Shown here in pieces: positions 7,063 to 12,431 of a stretch of DNA of 12,431 nt (position 1 is the stretch's first letter; every line of letters begins with the position of its first letter). The stretch comes from Candidatus Sericytochromatia bacterium (GTDB lineage: Bacteria; Cyanobacteriota; Sericytochromatia; UBA7694), in contig CAJYHH010000165.1 in assembly GCA_913773825.1 (NCBI GenBank), positions 1-12,431 of the forward strand, written 5' to 3'. The position numbers and the translations under genes are program-made. A model generated the notes under the pieces. That model saw only the letters and a program-made list of their open reading frames with translations. It was not told the DNA's origin and ran no database searches.

Positions 7063-7076
7063 TTTTAAGTTATGAA
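7047..7076 (+). promoter_or_regulatory. Candidate promoter of the HTH/TPR-lipoprotein operon
   Basis: A consensus -35 TTGACA (7047-7052) is followed at 18 bp by TATGAA (7071-7076), a 4/6 match to the -10. Transcription would start near 7083, about 45 nt before the ATG. The -35 is embedded in the palindrome at 7046-7062. Confidence 0.5.
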
Positions 7077-7129
7077 TAAAAGTATCCATTAAAACTAAAT
7101 TCAGGATTCACTAGACGAGACATCAGGAT

Positions 7130-8338
7130 ATGAGCAAAAAGAAAAATCGACCCACCTCTGCGTTTGGTCAGAAGCTGCGAGAGCTGCGCAAAAAGCGCGG
7201 GATCACAATGAAGCATCTGGCTGATCAGCTGAGTGTGTCTGAATCTTATATCTCACGTCTTGAAACCGGTGAACGCCATCCTGATAAAGAGTTAATTTTA
7301 CAGTTAGGCCCTGTCCTGTACCCTGAAGGTAACGATGCTGAGCTTGACGCCTTGCTAATTGCCGCTGACTATACCCCCCTCAAGCTTGAGCAAATGACGG
7401 GTCATGACGGCGTGATTCATCATTTTCAGCAGGTCTTGGCTGACAACCCGCTTAATTTTCGCGCTTTTAACGCGCTGATTATTTCGCTGATTAAACAAGC
7501 TAAATATGAAGTTGCAGAGCAAAAAATTCAGGAAGGCCTGCAGCGATATGCATCTTCGATTCAGCTGCAGGTTTTGCTTGGCGCTTTAGAACTCGCCCGT
7601 GGCAACCATGAGCAGGCTTTGCACTACCAGCATCAAGCTCTTAAAGCCTTTGAGCAGGAAAGCGAAAAACAAACCCGTCAGCTGTTTTTACAGCGCAATG
7701 ATCTCCTGTTAAATCTGGCGGTGATTTATTTTCTTAAAGGCTACAGCGCCATTGATCAGTATTTACAGCTGCCCAACCCTGAAAATTATCAGCAAGCTAA
7801 AGATTATTTGCTGCAGGCTTCTCAAGCCCTTGAACAAGCCCTCGCGATTGATCCCGAAGACATTTATGCCCTTGATGAACAGGCACGAGTTTTGTTTAAT
7901 CTTGCTTATCTGGCTGAAAGTGATGGCCAAACAGCCAATTATGCAGCAGTGGTTGCAGCTTTTGAGCGCGTCATTACCAGTGATGACAAAAACCGCCTGA
8001 ACTACAGCGAACTAATTGAAAGCAGCCTGTTTTTAGTTCATGCCTACGCCAAAAATCAGGACTTTCTCGCGGCTGAACGCCATATTAACATCATTGAATG
8101 CTGTTTACCCAACTACTGGCTGGTTCACTATATCAAAGCGTGTTTATACAACCGTAAATACAGCCTTGATACTCAATCAACCTGGATCGACAAAGCTTTA
8201 CGCAGCCTCGAAAGAGCGCTCAGCATTAGTGATCAGGCCAATCGCACCCGGCTGGAAGCTCCCCATGATCCAGATTTACAGAATATCCGCGCACATGCAT
8301 CTGAACGATTTAAGAAATTGCTGAAGTTGGAGGCCTGA
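7130..8338 (+). CDS. XRE-family HTH regulator with C-terminal TPR-like repeats
   Basis: This 402-aa protein starts with a Cro/C1-type helix-turn-helix. Residues 12-65 include GQKLRELRKKRGITMKHLAD, then the recognition region SVSESYISRLETGERHP (35-51), the most typical part of the family. The rest is helical and TPR-like: repeats are suggested around 94-140, 143-176, 186-210, 220-250 (with YLLQASQALEQALAIDPED), 252-285 and 297-370. The layout (HTH plus TPR) resembles peptide-sensing RRNPP regulators of Gram-positive bacteria, but ligand binding here is inference. No strong Shine-Dalgarno is present; an AGGA only one nt from the ATG is too close. The preceding palindrome suggests autoregulation. 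The lipoprotein gene follows two bases after the stop. Confidence 0.88.
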   Translation: MSKKKNRPTSAFGQKLRELRKKRGITMKHLADQLSVSESYISRLETGERHPDKELILQLGPVLYPEGNDAELDALLIAADYTPLKLEQMTGHDGVIHHFQQVLADNPLNFRAFNALIISLIKQAKYEVAEQKIQEGLQRYASSIQLQVLLGALELARGNHEQALHYQHQALKAFEQESEKQTRQLFLQRNDLLLNLAVIYFLKGYSAIDQYLQLPNPENYQQAKDYLLQASQALEQALAIDPEDIYALDEQARVLFNLAYLAESDGQTANYAAVVAAFERVITSDDKNRLNYSELIESSLFLVHAYAKNQDFLAAERHINIIECCLPNYWLVHYIKACLYNRKYSLDTQSTWIDKALRSLERALSISDQANRTRLEAPHDPDLQNIRAHASERFKKLLKLEA

Positions 8339-8340
8339 CC

Positions 8341-9414
8341 GTGACTCGCCCATTATCCCTGTTTCTCGTAACATCCCTGTTGATGGCCGCTTGCTCGTCC
8401 GCACCCACAACAGCACCAACGCAAAGCAGTCCTGATCCCAGCCTTAATACTCTTCATTCAGATATCCGCCCTGGCTCAAAAGGCCAGCGGCTGGAATTTG
8501 CCCAACTTGAAGGCGAAATGGTGATTCCGGCTGGCACCAGCGCTTACAGTATCCAATCTGCCAGTCAAACAGCTCTGTTTAAGCCTTCATCCACTCAGCC
8601 TGCCTGGCTAGAACTGTTCACACCCGCTGCTCAGGCTCAAGAAACTGACCCTAATATCAGCCGTCAGGAAGGTGACGAACCGCTTGAAGAGGCCCAACTT
8701 AAAAAACTGACTGTTCGCGTCAACCAGCAAAGCGTCAGTGCTGAAATTTTAAGTGCTGTGACCCAAACAGACGGAAGTGTAGTTGTCAGCTTTCGGCTTA
8801 AAAACGTGCCCACCACTGACAATAACGCGATTATCGAACTGGCCTCACCTTCTGGGCGGCTTAAAATCAAAGGCGTAGTCGCAAAAATTGATCAGGATAT
8901 TAAGCTCAGTGAGCGCTTTGACGTGGGCACAACAGCTTTAGCTGAGACCCTTGAACTCAGTGACAATAAAAACTTAACCGCTGATCAATTGCGCAAGCTA
9001 GCCAAAGATGAAACGGTTCAAAAGCTTCGCGATAAAATTTATGAGCTGTTTATTAAGCCACCAAAAGACCAGCGTTTTGATGATGTAATCCGGCCAATTG
9101 CACGCGGACTTGTTCAGAACTCAGCCGTTGAACGCTATCTGGTAGAGCTGCGCCAGTGCAGTCTGCGCCGCTGCAATAATCCTCCGGCTAGCCCCCCTGA
9201 AGTAGAGCGTCAGCTTTTACACGAAAACCCAGCTCTGCTGACTGAAGTTAACCGCCGGGTACGGCTACGCGTCAGGCTGCAAGCCCAGACAAGCTCAACA
9301 AACCGTCAAGTCACCCAAGCAGAGCTGGATCGGCTGATGTCATTAGGCCCGGTGCTGCGTCGAGCAGCTTGCCGAGAGTTAAAAGTCTCTCCCTGCCCGG
9401 GCCTCACGCTCTAG
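8341..9414 (+). CDS. Hypothetical lipoprotein co-transcribed with the HTH/TPR regulator
   Basis: This 357-aa protein begins with a type II signal peptide: a short basic start (MTRP), a hydrophobic core (5-15) and the lipobox LMAAC, with C18 as the lipidated residue. S at positions 19 and 20 favours outer-membrane sorting if the host is Gram-negative. A Ser/Thr/Pro-rich linker (19-36) follows. Residues ~48-186 look beta-rich (LTVRVNQQSVSAEIL, GSVVVSFRLKNVP). Residues ~188-345 look helical, with four late cysteines (273, 278, 344, 352) that could form two disulfides. I recognise no family. The start is GTG at 8341, supported by GGAGG (8329-8333) seven nt upstream inside the end of the regulator gene. 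Two-base spacing shows one operon. The 3' end faces the next gene 19 bp away, with no visible terminator. Confidence 0.85.
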   Translation: MTRPLSLFLVTSLLMAACSSAPTTAPTQSSPDPSLNTLHSDIRPGSKGQRLEFAQLEGEMVIPAGTSAYSIQSASQTALFKPSSTQPAWLELFTPAAQAQETDPNISRQEGDEPLEEAQLKKLTVRVNQQSVSAEILSAVTQTDGSVVVSFRLKNVPTTDNNAIIELASPSGRLKIKGVVAKIDQDIKLSERFDVGTTALAETLELSDNKNLTADQLRKLAKDETVQKLRDKIYELFIKPPKDQRFDDVIRPIARGLVQNSAVERYLVELRQCSLRRCNNPPASPPEVERQLLHENPALLTEVNRRVRLRVRLQAQTSSTNRQVTQAELDRLMSLGPVLRRAACRELKVSPCPGLTL

Positions 9415-9433
9415 ACGCTCGCGCAATAGGTAA

Positions 9434-10381
9434 TTAAGCACGGCCATGAGCTGAAGTTAAATCCAGCAGCGGTCCCTCAGGGATTATTCCTGAAGGATTG
9501 AGATGGGCATGACTGACAAAATAATGCCCTTTAATATGGTCAAAATGGCAGGTTTCAGACACACCGGGCTGTTGATACAGATCGCGCAGATAGCCCCAAA
9601 GATGTGGGAATTCATAGACATGGCGCAGATTACACTTAAAGTGTGTGTAATAGACGGCATCAAAGCGCAGTAGCGTGGTAAACATCGCCCAGTCCGCAGC
9701 TGTGATAACCTCCCCGCAGAGATAACGCTGTTTGCTCAGGACGCTATCCCAGTGTTCCAAAGCCTGAAACAACTCAGTAACTGCTTCATGATAAGCAGCC
9801 TGTGAAGTTGCAAAACCAGCGCGATAGACGCCGTTATTGATCGGGTTATAAATTGCGTCTAACGTTTCATCAATTTTCTGACGTAAAGGTTCTGGATAAA
9901 AAGTCAGTTCTGAAGACTTAAAACCGTCAAAGCCCAGATCCAGCATCTGGATAATTTCACGAGATTCATTGTTCACAATGGTCTTAAGCTGTTTGTCCCA
10001 GAGCACGGGTACTGTAACCCGACCGCTATAATCCTCCTGAGCTTGCTTGTAAACCTGCCAAAGAAAATCTGAGTGAAAGAGCTGATCTTCTGTTGCGCCC
10101 TTTACATCAGGCTTAAAACGCCAACCATCGTCACCCATATACCAATCCACTACTGAAATCCCAATATGAGCATCTAAGCCAAGCAGCTTGCGAAAAATCA
10201 GCGTCCGATGTGCCCAAGGGCAGGCATATGAAACGTAGAGATGATAACGCCCCGACTCCGCCTGATGTGGGCCCTGTTCTGAAATCTGATTGCGAAAGCG
10301 GGTCTGCTCCCGCACAAAGCGCCCTTTTTCGTCAGGCTTATACCATTTGTTGGTCCAGGTGCCTTGATCCATCCATCCCAT
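9434..10381 (-). CDS. yqjG: Glutathionyl-hydroquinone reductase (ECM4/YqjG family)
   Basis: This 315-aa Xi-class glutathione transferase reduces glutathionylated hydroquinones, releasing glutathione and the hydroquinone, in the cytoplasm. The catalytic cysteine is C54 in SYACPWAHRT. The thioredoxin-fold half continues with VTVPVLWD and the glutathione-binding NNESREII (about 137-144). The C-terminal helical half holds RYLCGEVITAADWAMFTTLLRFDAVY (about 219-244) and LRDLYQQPGV. Length is close to the 328 aa of E. coli YqjG. I chose the ATG at 10381 over the one three codons upstream (10390) for two reasons: MGWMDQGTW aligns with the E. coli start MGQLIDGVW, and AAAGGA (10389-10394) is then eight nt away instead of touching the ATG. 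It lies 79 bp after the PrsW-like gene and may be read with it. Confidence 0.93.
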   Translation of the reverse strand: MGWMDQGTWTNKWYKPDEKGRFVREQTRFRNQISEQGPHQAESGRYHLYVSYACPWAHRTLIFRKLLGLDAHIGISVVDWYMGDDGWRFKPDVKGATEDQLFHSDFLWQVYKQAQEDYSGRVTVPVLWDKQLKTIVNNESREIIQMLDLGFDGFKSSELTFYPEPLRQKIDETLDAIYNPINNGVYRAGFATSQAAYHEAVTELFQALEHWDSVLSKQRYLCGEVITAADWAMFTTLLRFDAVYYTHFKCNLRHVYEFPHLWGYLRDLYQQPGVSETCHFDHIKGHYFVSHAHLNPSGIIPEGPLLDLTSAHGRA

Positions 10382-10460
10382 TGGCTGCATCCTTTCTGAT
10401 ATGAAGATCTATGCAGCAGTTTACGCCAGCAGATCCAGAGTCGCCAGACAACTGCAGTCG

Positions 10461-11195
10461 CTAATCTTCAGGCAATCGCCCCAGCGAAGGGGGAGCAAAG
10501 GGAGAATGCTCAAGCGCCCAGGCAATCCAGCGATGGGTTCTATACCACATCCAGCTCATCAACATCATTAAGGCCAGTAAGCCCCCCTGCAGATTGAGCA
10601 TCAGCAGATAGTTATATAGAGCATGTACCAAAATCGCCAGCATCAGGCCTCTCAGAATCAGGGTTCTACGGGCAGATTCACTGAGGTCTTTTTCAAATCG
10701 CGCCCGACCTAAAGCCATTCCCCAGACACAGGCAAATAAAACATGCGCCAGTGTGGTCAGCAAGCCGCGTAGCAAAATAATATCCCAGCCCATTTGCATC
10801 ATATAGATCAGATTTTCTGCTGAAGCAAAGCCCAAAGCCACAGCTGAAGCATAAATTAAGCCGTCTACAGGTTCATCAAAGCTGCGCAGAGGATATAAAA
10901 AGCCGTAAACCAGTCCAAATTTAAGGCCTTCTTCAACCAAAGCCACGTTCAACAGAAAATTAATGGCATAAAAGAGCTGGCCATGTGGCAAAAGATGCCG
11001 CCAGAAAATTTCTAAAGGGGATTCTAAGGCAATCGCCGGAGCAACAGCAGCGGCGCCAGCTGCAAATACCCCTAAAACTAAAGGCAAGGGCTCGGGATCA
11101 AAGCGATCTTTGCGATAAAAATAAACTAACCAGAGTAAGCCCGGCGCAAAGGCCAATAAAACAAATAACAGCAGCAGTGGGCCAGAGGCCGACAC
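10461..11195 (-). CDS. PrsW-like intramembrane protease family protein
   Basis: This 244-aa polytopic membrane protein has about seven or eight hydrophobic segments. The PrsW/CAAX-like signature residues are present: VEEGLKF (87-93, E88, E89, K92), the segment DEPVDGLIYASAVALGFASAEN (107-128, E127 and N128), H151 in AHVLFACVWG, and H191/N195 in HALYNYLL. These form the proposed membrane-embedded catalytic site. In Bacillus the family founder cuts an anti-sigma factor; the substrate here is unknown, and no anti-sigma gene is visible in the window. I chose GTG at 11195, one base after the MazG-like stop. An upstream in-frame start would overlap that gene by over 100 bp and add a non-membrane leader. 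The tight spacing implies co-translation with the MazG-like gene. Confidence 0.85.
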   Translation of the reverse strand: MSASGPLLLLFVLLAFAPGLLWLVYFYRKDRFDPEPLPLVLGVFAAGAAAVAPAIALESPLEIFWRHLLPHGQLFYAINFLLNVALVEEGLKFGLVYGFLYPLRSFDEPVDGLIYASAVALGFASAENLIYMMQMGWDIILLRGLLTTLAHVLFACVWGMALGRARFEKDLSESARRTLILRGLMLAILVHALYNYLLMLNLQGGLLALMMLMSWMWYRTHRWIAWALEHSPFAPPSLGRLPED

Positions 11196-11196
11196 C

Positions 11197-11598
11197 TCAA
11201 GCCTGCCAGGTCCGGGTCTGGTTATGGGCGTTTTTGTCTCTAAAGGCCTGCTCGAGATCGATATCGAGGCGATTGGCAATGGCCAATAAATAATTAAACA
11301 CGTCAACTAATTCTTCTGAGACATCCTGGCGACGGGATTCAAGATTAGCCGTGTCACCGGCCTGGTCAAAGAGTTTAACGACCCGACGCACGGCTTTAAA
11401 TAACTCACCAAGCTCTTCACCCATTAAAAAACAGTTGTGAATCAGATCCACTTCTGTCCAGCCCATCCGCTTTTCAAGCAGATCAATATATTGCTGATAA
11501 TCAGCTAAAACAGCCTGTGCAGGCAGCTCAATCGCTGGGAGCACAGCTGCGGCAGAGTCAACTTGAAATTCTGAGGGATTATCCGTGGGCTTGCACAT
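11197..11598 (-). CDS. MazG-like nucleotide pyrophosphohydrolase
   Basis: This 133-aa protein has the all-alpha MazG/dUTPase-like NTP pyrophosphohydrolase core. GEELGELFKAVRR (60-72) supplies the first acidic helix (E61, E62, E65). SEELVDVFNYLLAIANRLDIDLEQAF (94-119) supplies the second (E95, E96, D99), and DKNAHNQTRTW resembles the usual KN...R..W tail. Such enzymes cut (d)NTPs or damaged nucleotides to the monophosphate plus pyrophosphate; the substrate is not predictable here. The N-terminal ~32 residues are non-conserved. ATG 11598 overlaps the upstream gene by 20 nt with no clear Shine-Dalgarno, so the start is uncertain; a TTG at 11622 is in frame. Confidence 0.82.
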   Translation of the reverse strand: MCKPTDNPSEFQVDSAAAVLPAIELPAQAVLADYQQYIDLLEKRMGWTEVDLIHNCFLMGEELGELFKAVRRVVKLFDQAGDTANLESRRQDVSEELVDVFNYLLAIANRLDIDLEQAFRDKNAHNQTRTWQA

Positions 11599-11932
11599 GG
11601 TAGACAAAAAAGTGGGCTGCAATCAGTTGATATAGCTGGCGGATAGCGTGTTTTTGAGTGGCTTCATGAATGTGATTCCAGACCTGCTGGATCGCTTCAT
11701 GCAGCAAAAGAATATCTTCGGTACCTAAAGCGCATAAAAGCTGATAATGCTCAGCATCTTGAACTTCAAGTGCATGTAAAAAGTCCTCCGCAGCTGGGCT
11801 AATGGGTCGTGTACGTAAATGGCCGAGCATGCCGGACAATGCGGAAACTTCCATTTCAGCCAAATCCCGACGATAACGCGGAATCGACTCAACCGCTGAA
11901 GCTTTCATCAATTCGAAGACCGATTCAGACAT
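11579..11932 (-). CDS. Hypothetical protein, 117 aa
   Basis: I do not recognise a family. The protein is soluble, mostly helical by composition, and rich in Glu, His, Gln and Ala, with a His-rich C-terminal third (HEAIQQVWNHIHEATQKHAIRQLYQLIAAHFFVYHVQAHG region, about 78-117). It has no signal peptide or membrane segment. It is the first gene of a minus-strand operon, overlapping the MazG-like start by 20 nt, so the two are likely translated together. A weak AAGG lies about ten nt before the ATG, and a TATACT -10 element lies 32 bp before the start. Coding status is supported by the overlap and by the good upstream promoter. Confidence 0.65.
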   Translation of the reverse strand: MSESVFELMKASAVESIPRYRRDLAEMEVSALSGMLGHLRTRPISPAAEDFLHALEVQDAEHYQLLCALGTEDILLLHEAIQQVWNHIHEATQKHAIRQLYQLIAAHFFVYHVQAHG

Positions 11933-11961
11933 TCTGTTATCGCCTTCTCACCTGCTTGAGC

Positions 11962-11990
11962 CAAGTATACCGCTTTAGCAATGCTATAAT
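11962..11990 (+). promoter_or_regulatory. Extended -10 promoter for the xanthine dehydrogenase gene
   Basis: TGC-TATAAT (11982-11990) is a perfect extended -10. The hexamer 17 bp upstream (CAAGTA, 11962-11967) is not a good -35, as is common for extended -10 promoters. Transcription would start near 11997, giving a leader of about 208 nt. Confidence 0.6.
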
Positions 11991-11992
11991 AA
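11964..11992 (-). promoter_or_regulatory. Candidate promoter for the minus-strand operon
   Basis: On the minus strand TATACT (11964-11969) is preceded at exactly 17 bp by TTATTA (11987-11992), a 3/6 match to the -35. It would drive the 117-aa gene, MazG-like, PrsW-like and perhaps yqjG. It overlaps the plus-strand promoter at 11962-11990. Confidence 0.5.
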
Positions 11993-11996
11993 AGCC

Positions 11997-12204
11997 CAAA
12001 GGCTAGTAAGTTCAGGGGCGAGCCAAGCTCGCATTGTTTAGGAGCATTTCTGAGATCTGTTCAGAAGTAAAGCATAGCGGCCTGTTTAGCACCCTTTTTA
12101 ACTAAACAGCGCAATCCTAAACAGACGGCAGCGGCCGGTCCTAAACAGCAGCAAAGCTGCCCTAAACCTTCTCTGCAGCACTTTATAGCGATAAAGGAAA
12201 ACCC
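11997..12204 (+). other. Long repeat- and hairpin-rich leader of the xanthine dehydrogenase gene
   Basis: The leader contains successive perfect hairpins: GCGAGC-CAA-GCTCGC (12018-12032), TTCTGA/TCAGAA (12048-12066), CTGTTTAG/CTAAACAG (12082-12109), CGGC/GCCG (12126-12137), GCAGC-AAA-GCTGC (12148-12160) and CTTTAT-AGCG-ATAAAG (12181-12196). I find no coding frame of quality. It is either a regulatory RNA leader or a cluster of operator sites; no known riboswitch class was recognised. Confidence 0.6.
12035..12168. repeat. CTAAACA-type repeats, four sense and two inverted copies
   Basis: Sense copies are CTAAACAG at 12102-12109, 12117-12124 and 12141-12148, and CTAAACC at 12162-12168. The middle two share the 10-mer TCCTAAACAG. 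Inverted copies are TGTTTAGG (12035-12042) and CTGTTTAG (12082-12089). The last three sense copies alternate with the GC-rich hairpins at 12126-12137 and 12148-12160. Confidence 0.75.
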
Positions 12205-12431
12205 ATGCGTGACTATGTCCTGATCTACCTTAATGGCCGCCGTCATGAACTGCGCGGTGAACAGGTTTTTATGAGTTTGTCAGATTATCTGCGCTATCAG
12301 CGTGGTCTGACCGGTACAAAAGTAGTCTGCGCTGAAGGCGACTGCGGAGCCTGTACGATTTTGCGCGGGACTTTGCGCCCCCAACATGGCACATCAGAGC
12401 TGTACTATGAGTCTGTTAACTCCTGCATTAC
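12205..12431 (+). CDS. xdhA: Xanthine dehydrogenase small subunit, N-terminal 2Fe-2S domain (partial)
   Basis: Only the first 75 codons are present; the frame is open to the window edge. The segment is a plant-type ferredoxin domain of the molybdenum hydroxylase family. GTKVVCAEGDCGACTIL (37-53) gives C42, C47 and C50, and the fourth ligand C74 lies in NSC. This arrangement, with LNGRRHEL at the start, fits the XdhA subunit that carries two 2Fe-2S clusters and FAD and passes electrons from the molybdenum subunit during xanthine oxidation. The FAD domain and the XdhB gene should follow outside the window. AAAGGA lies six nt before the ATG, partly inside the hairpin at 12181-12196. Related aldehyde oxidase-type small subunits are possible alternatives, but the motif spacing favours xanthine dehydrogenase. 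Confidence 0.85.
   Translation, partial: MRDYVLIYLNGRRHELRGEQVFMSLSDYLRYQRGLTGTKVVCAEGDCGACTILRGTLRPQHGTSELYYESVNSCI

Noticed and set aside
9373..9436. Terminator between the convergent lipoprotein and yqjG genes
   Set aside because: Only short partial inverted repeats (GAGAG/CTCTC) lie within coding sequence, without a T-tract on either strand.
11196..11306. Longer N-terminus for the PrsW-like protein (from 11306)
   Set aside because: It would overlap the MazG-like gene by more than 100 bp and adds a leader unlike the family; the GTG one base after the MazG stop fits better.
12035..12168. CRISPR array from the repeated CTAAACAG
   Set aside because: Repeats are only 8-10 bp, in both orientations and at irregular spacing (15-24 bp), with no cas genes.
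12061..12246. A 61-codon minus-strand frame across the xdhA leader
   Set aside because: It is Cys/Leu-rich from reading the repeats backwards, overlaps the xdhA start and has no ribosome binding site.

Overview
The window reads as an ordinary bacterial chromosome at moderate G+C, densely packed, with no insertion sequence, prophage, CRISPR array, tRNA or rRNA that I can see. A Gram-negative host is suggested by a lipoprotein with a classical lipobox and by a glutathionyl-hydroquinone reductase, which implies glutathione. Bacterial deoxyhypusine-synthase-like proteins occur in scattered phyla, so I cannot assign a taxon; there is no ribosomal or other marker gene.

Layout. (1) 27-2437, minus strand: a tight three-gene polyamine operon, speD (pyruvoyl S-adenosylmethionine decarboxylase), speB (agmatinase-family ureohydrolase) and a deoxyhypusine synthase homologue. 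The genes abut or overlap by 4 nt. Together they could make decarboxylated AdoMet and putrescine and then a polyamine such as homospermidine; an aminopropyltransferase (SpeE) and arginine decarboxylase must lie elsewhere. (2) 2438-2856: gene-free, AT-rich, with nested inverted repeats. (3) 2857-3590, minus strand: a small DUF1232-type membrane protein and a YaeQ-like PD-(D/E)XK-fold protein, joined by a TGATG stop/start. (4) 3591-3940: gene-free, AT-rich, with a structured leader. (5) 3941-9414, plus strand: a signalling block. It holds a soluble hybrid histidine kinase (four PAS domains, HisKA, HATPase, a decayed receiver and an intact receiver), an XRE-type HTH protein with TPR-like repeats, and a lipoprotein two bases further on. 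The HTH gene has a 17-bp perfect palindrome overlapping its -35 box. (6) 9434-11932, minus strand, convergent with the block: an unrecognised 117-aa protein, a MazG-like pyrophosphohydrolase, a PrsW-like intramembrane protease and a glutathionyl-hydroquinone reductase, probably co-transcribed. (7) 11933-12204: a divergent control region, followed by the 5' end of a xanthine-dehydrogenase small-subunit gene that runs off the right edge.

The strongest unexplained signal is the ~210-nt leader of the xanthine dehydrogenase gene. A CTAAACA-type motif occurs four times in one orientation and twice as its exact complement. The sense copies alternate with small GC-rich hairpins, and a last hairpin partly covers the ribosome binding site. 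This could be a switching RNA leader or a multi-site operator. Second in interest are the HTH/TPR-lipoprotein pair with its palindromic operator, and the polyamine operon with an overlapping upstream mini-ORF at speD.
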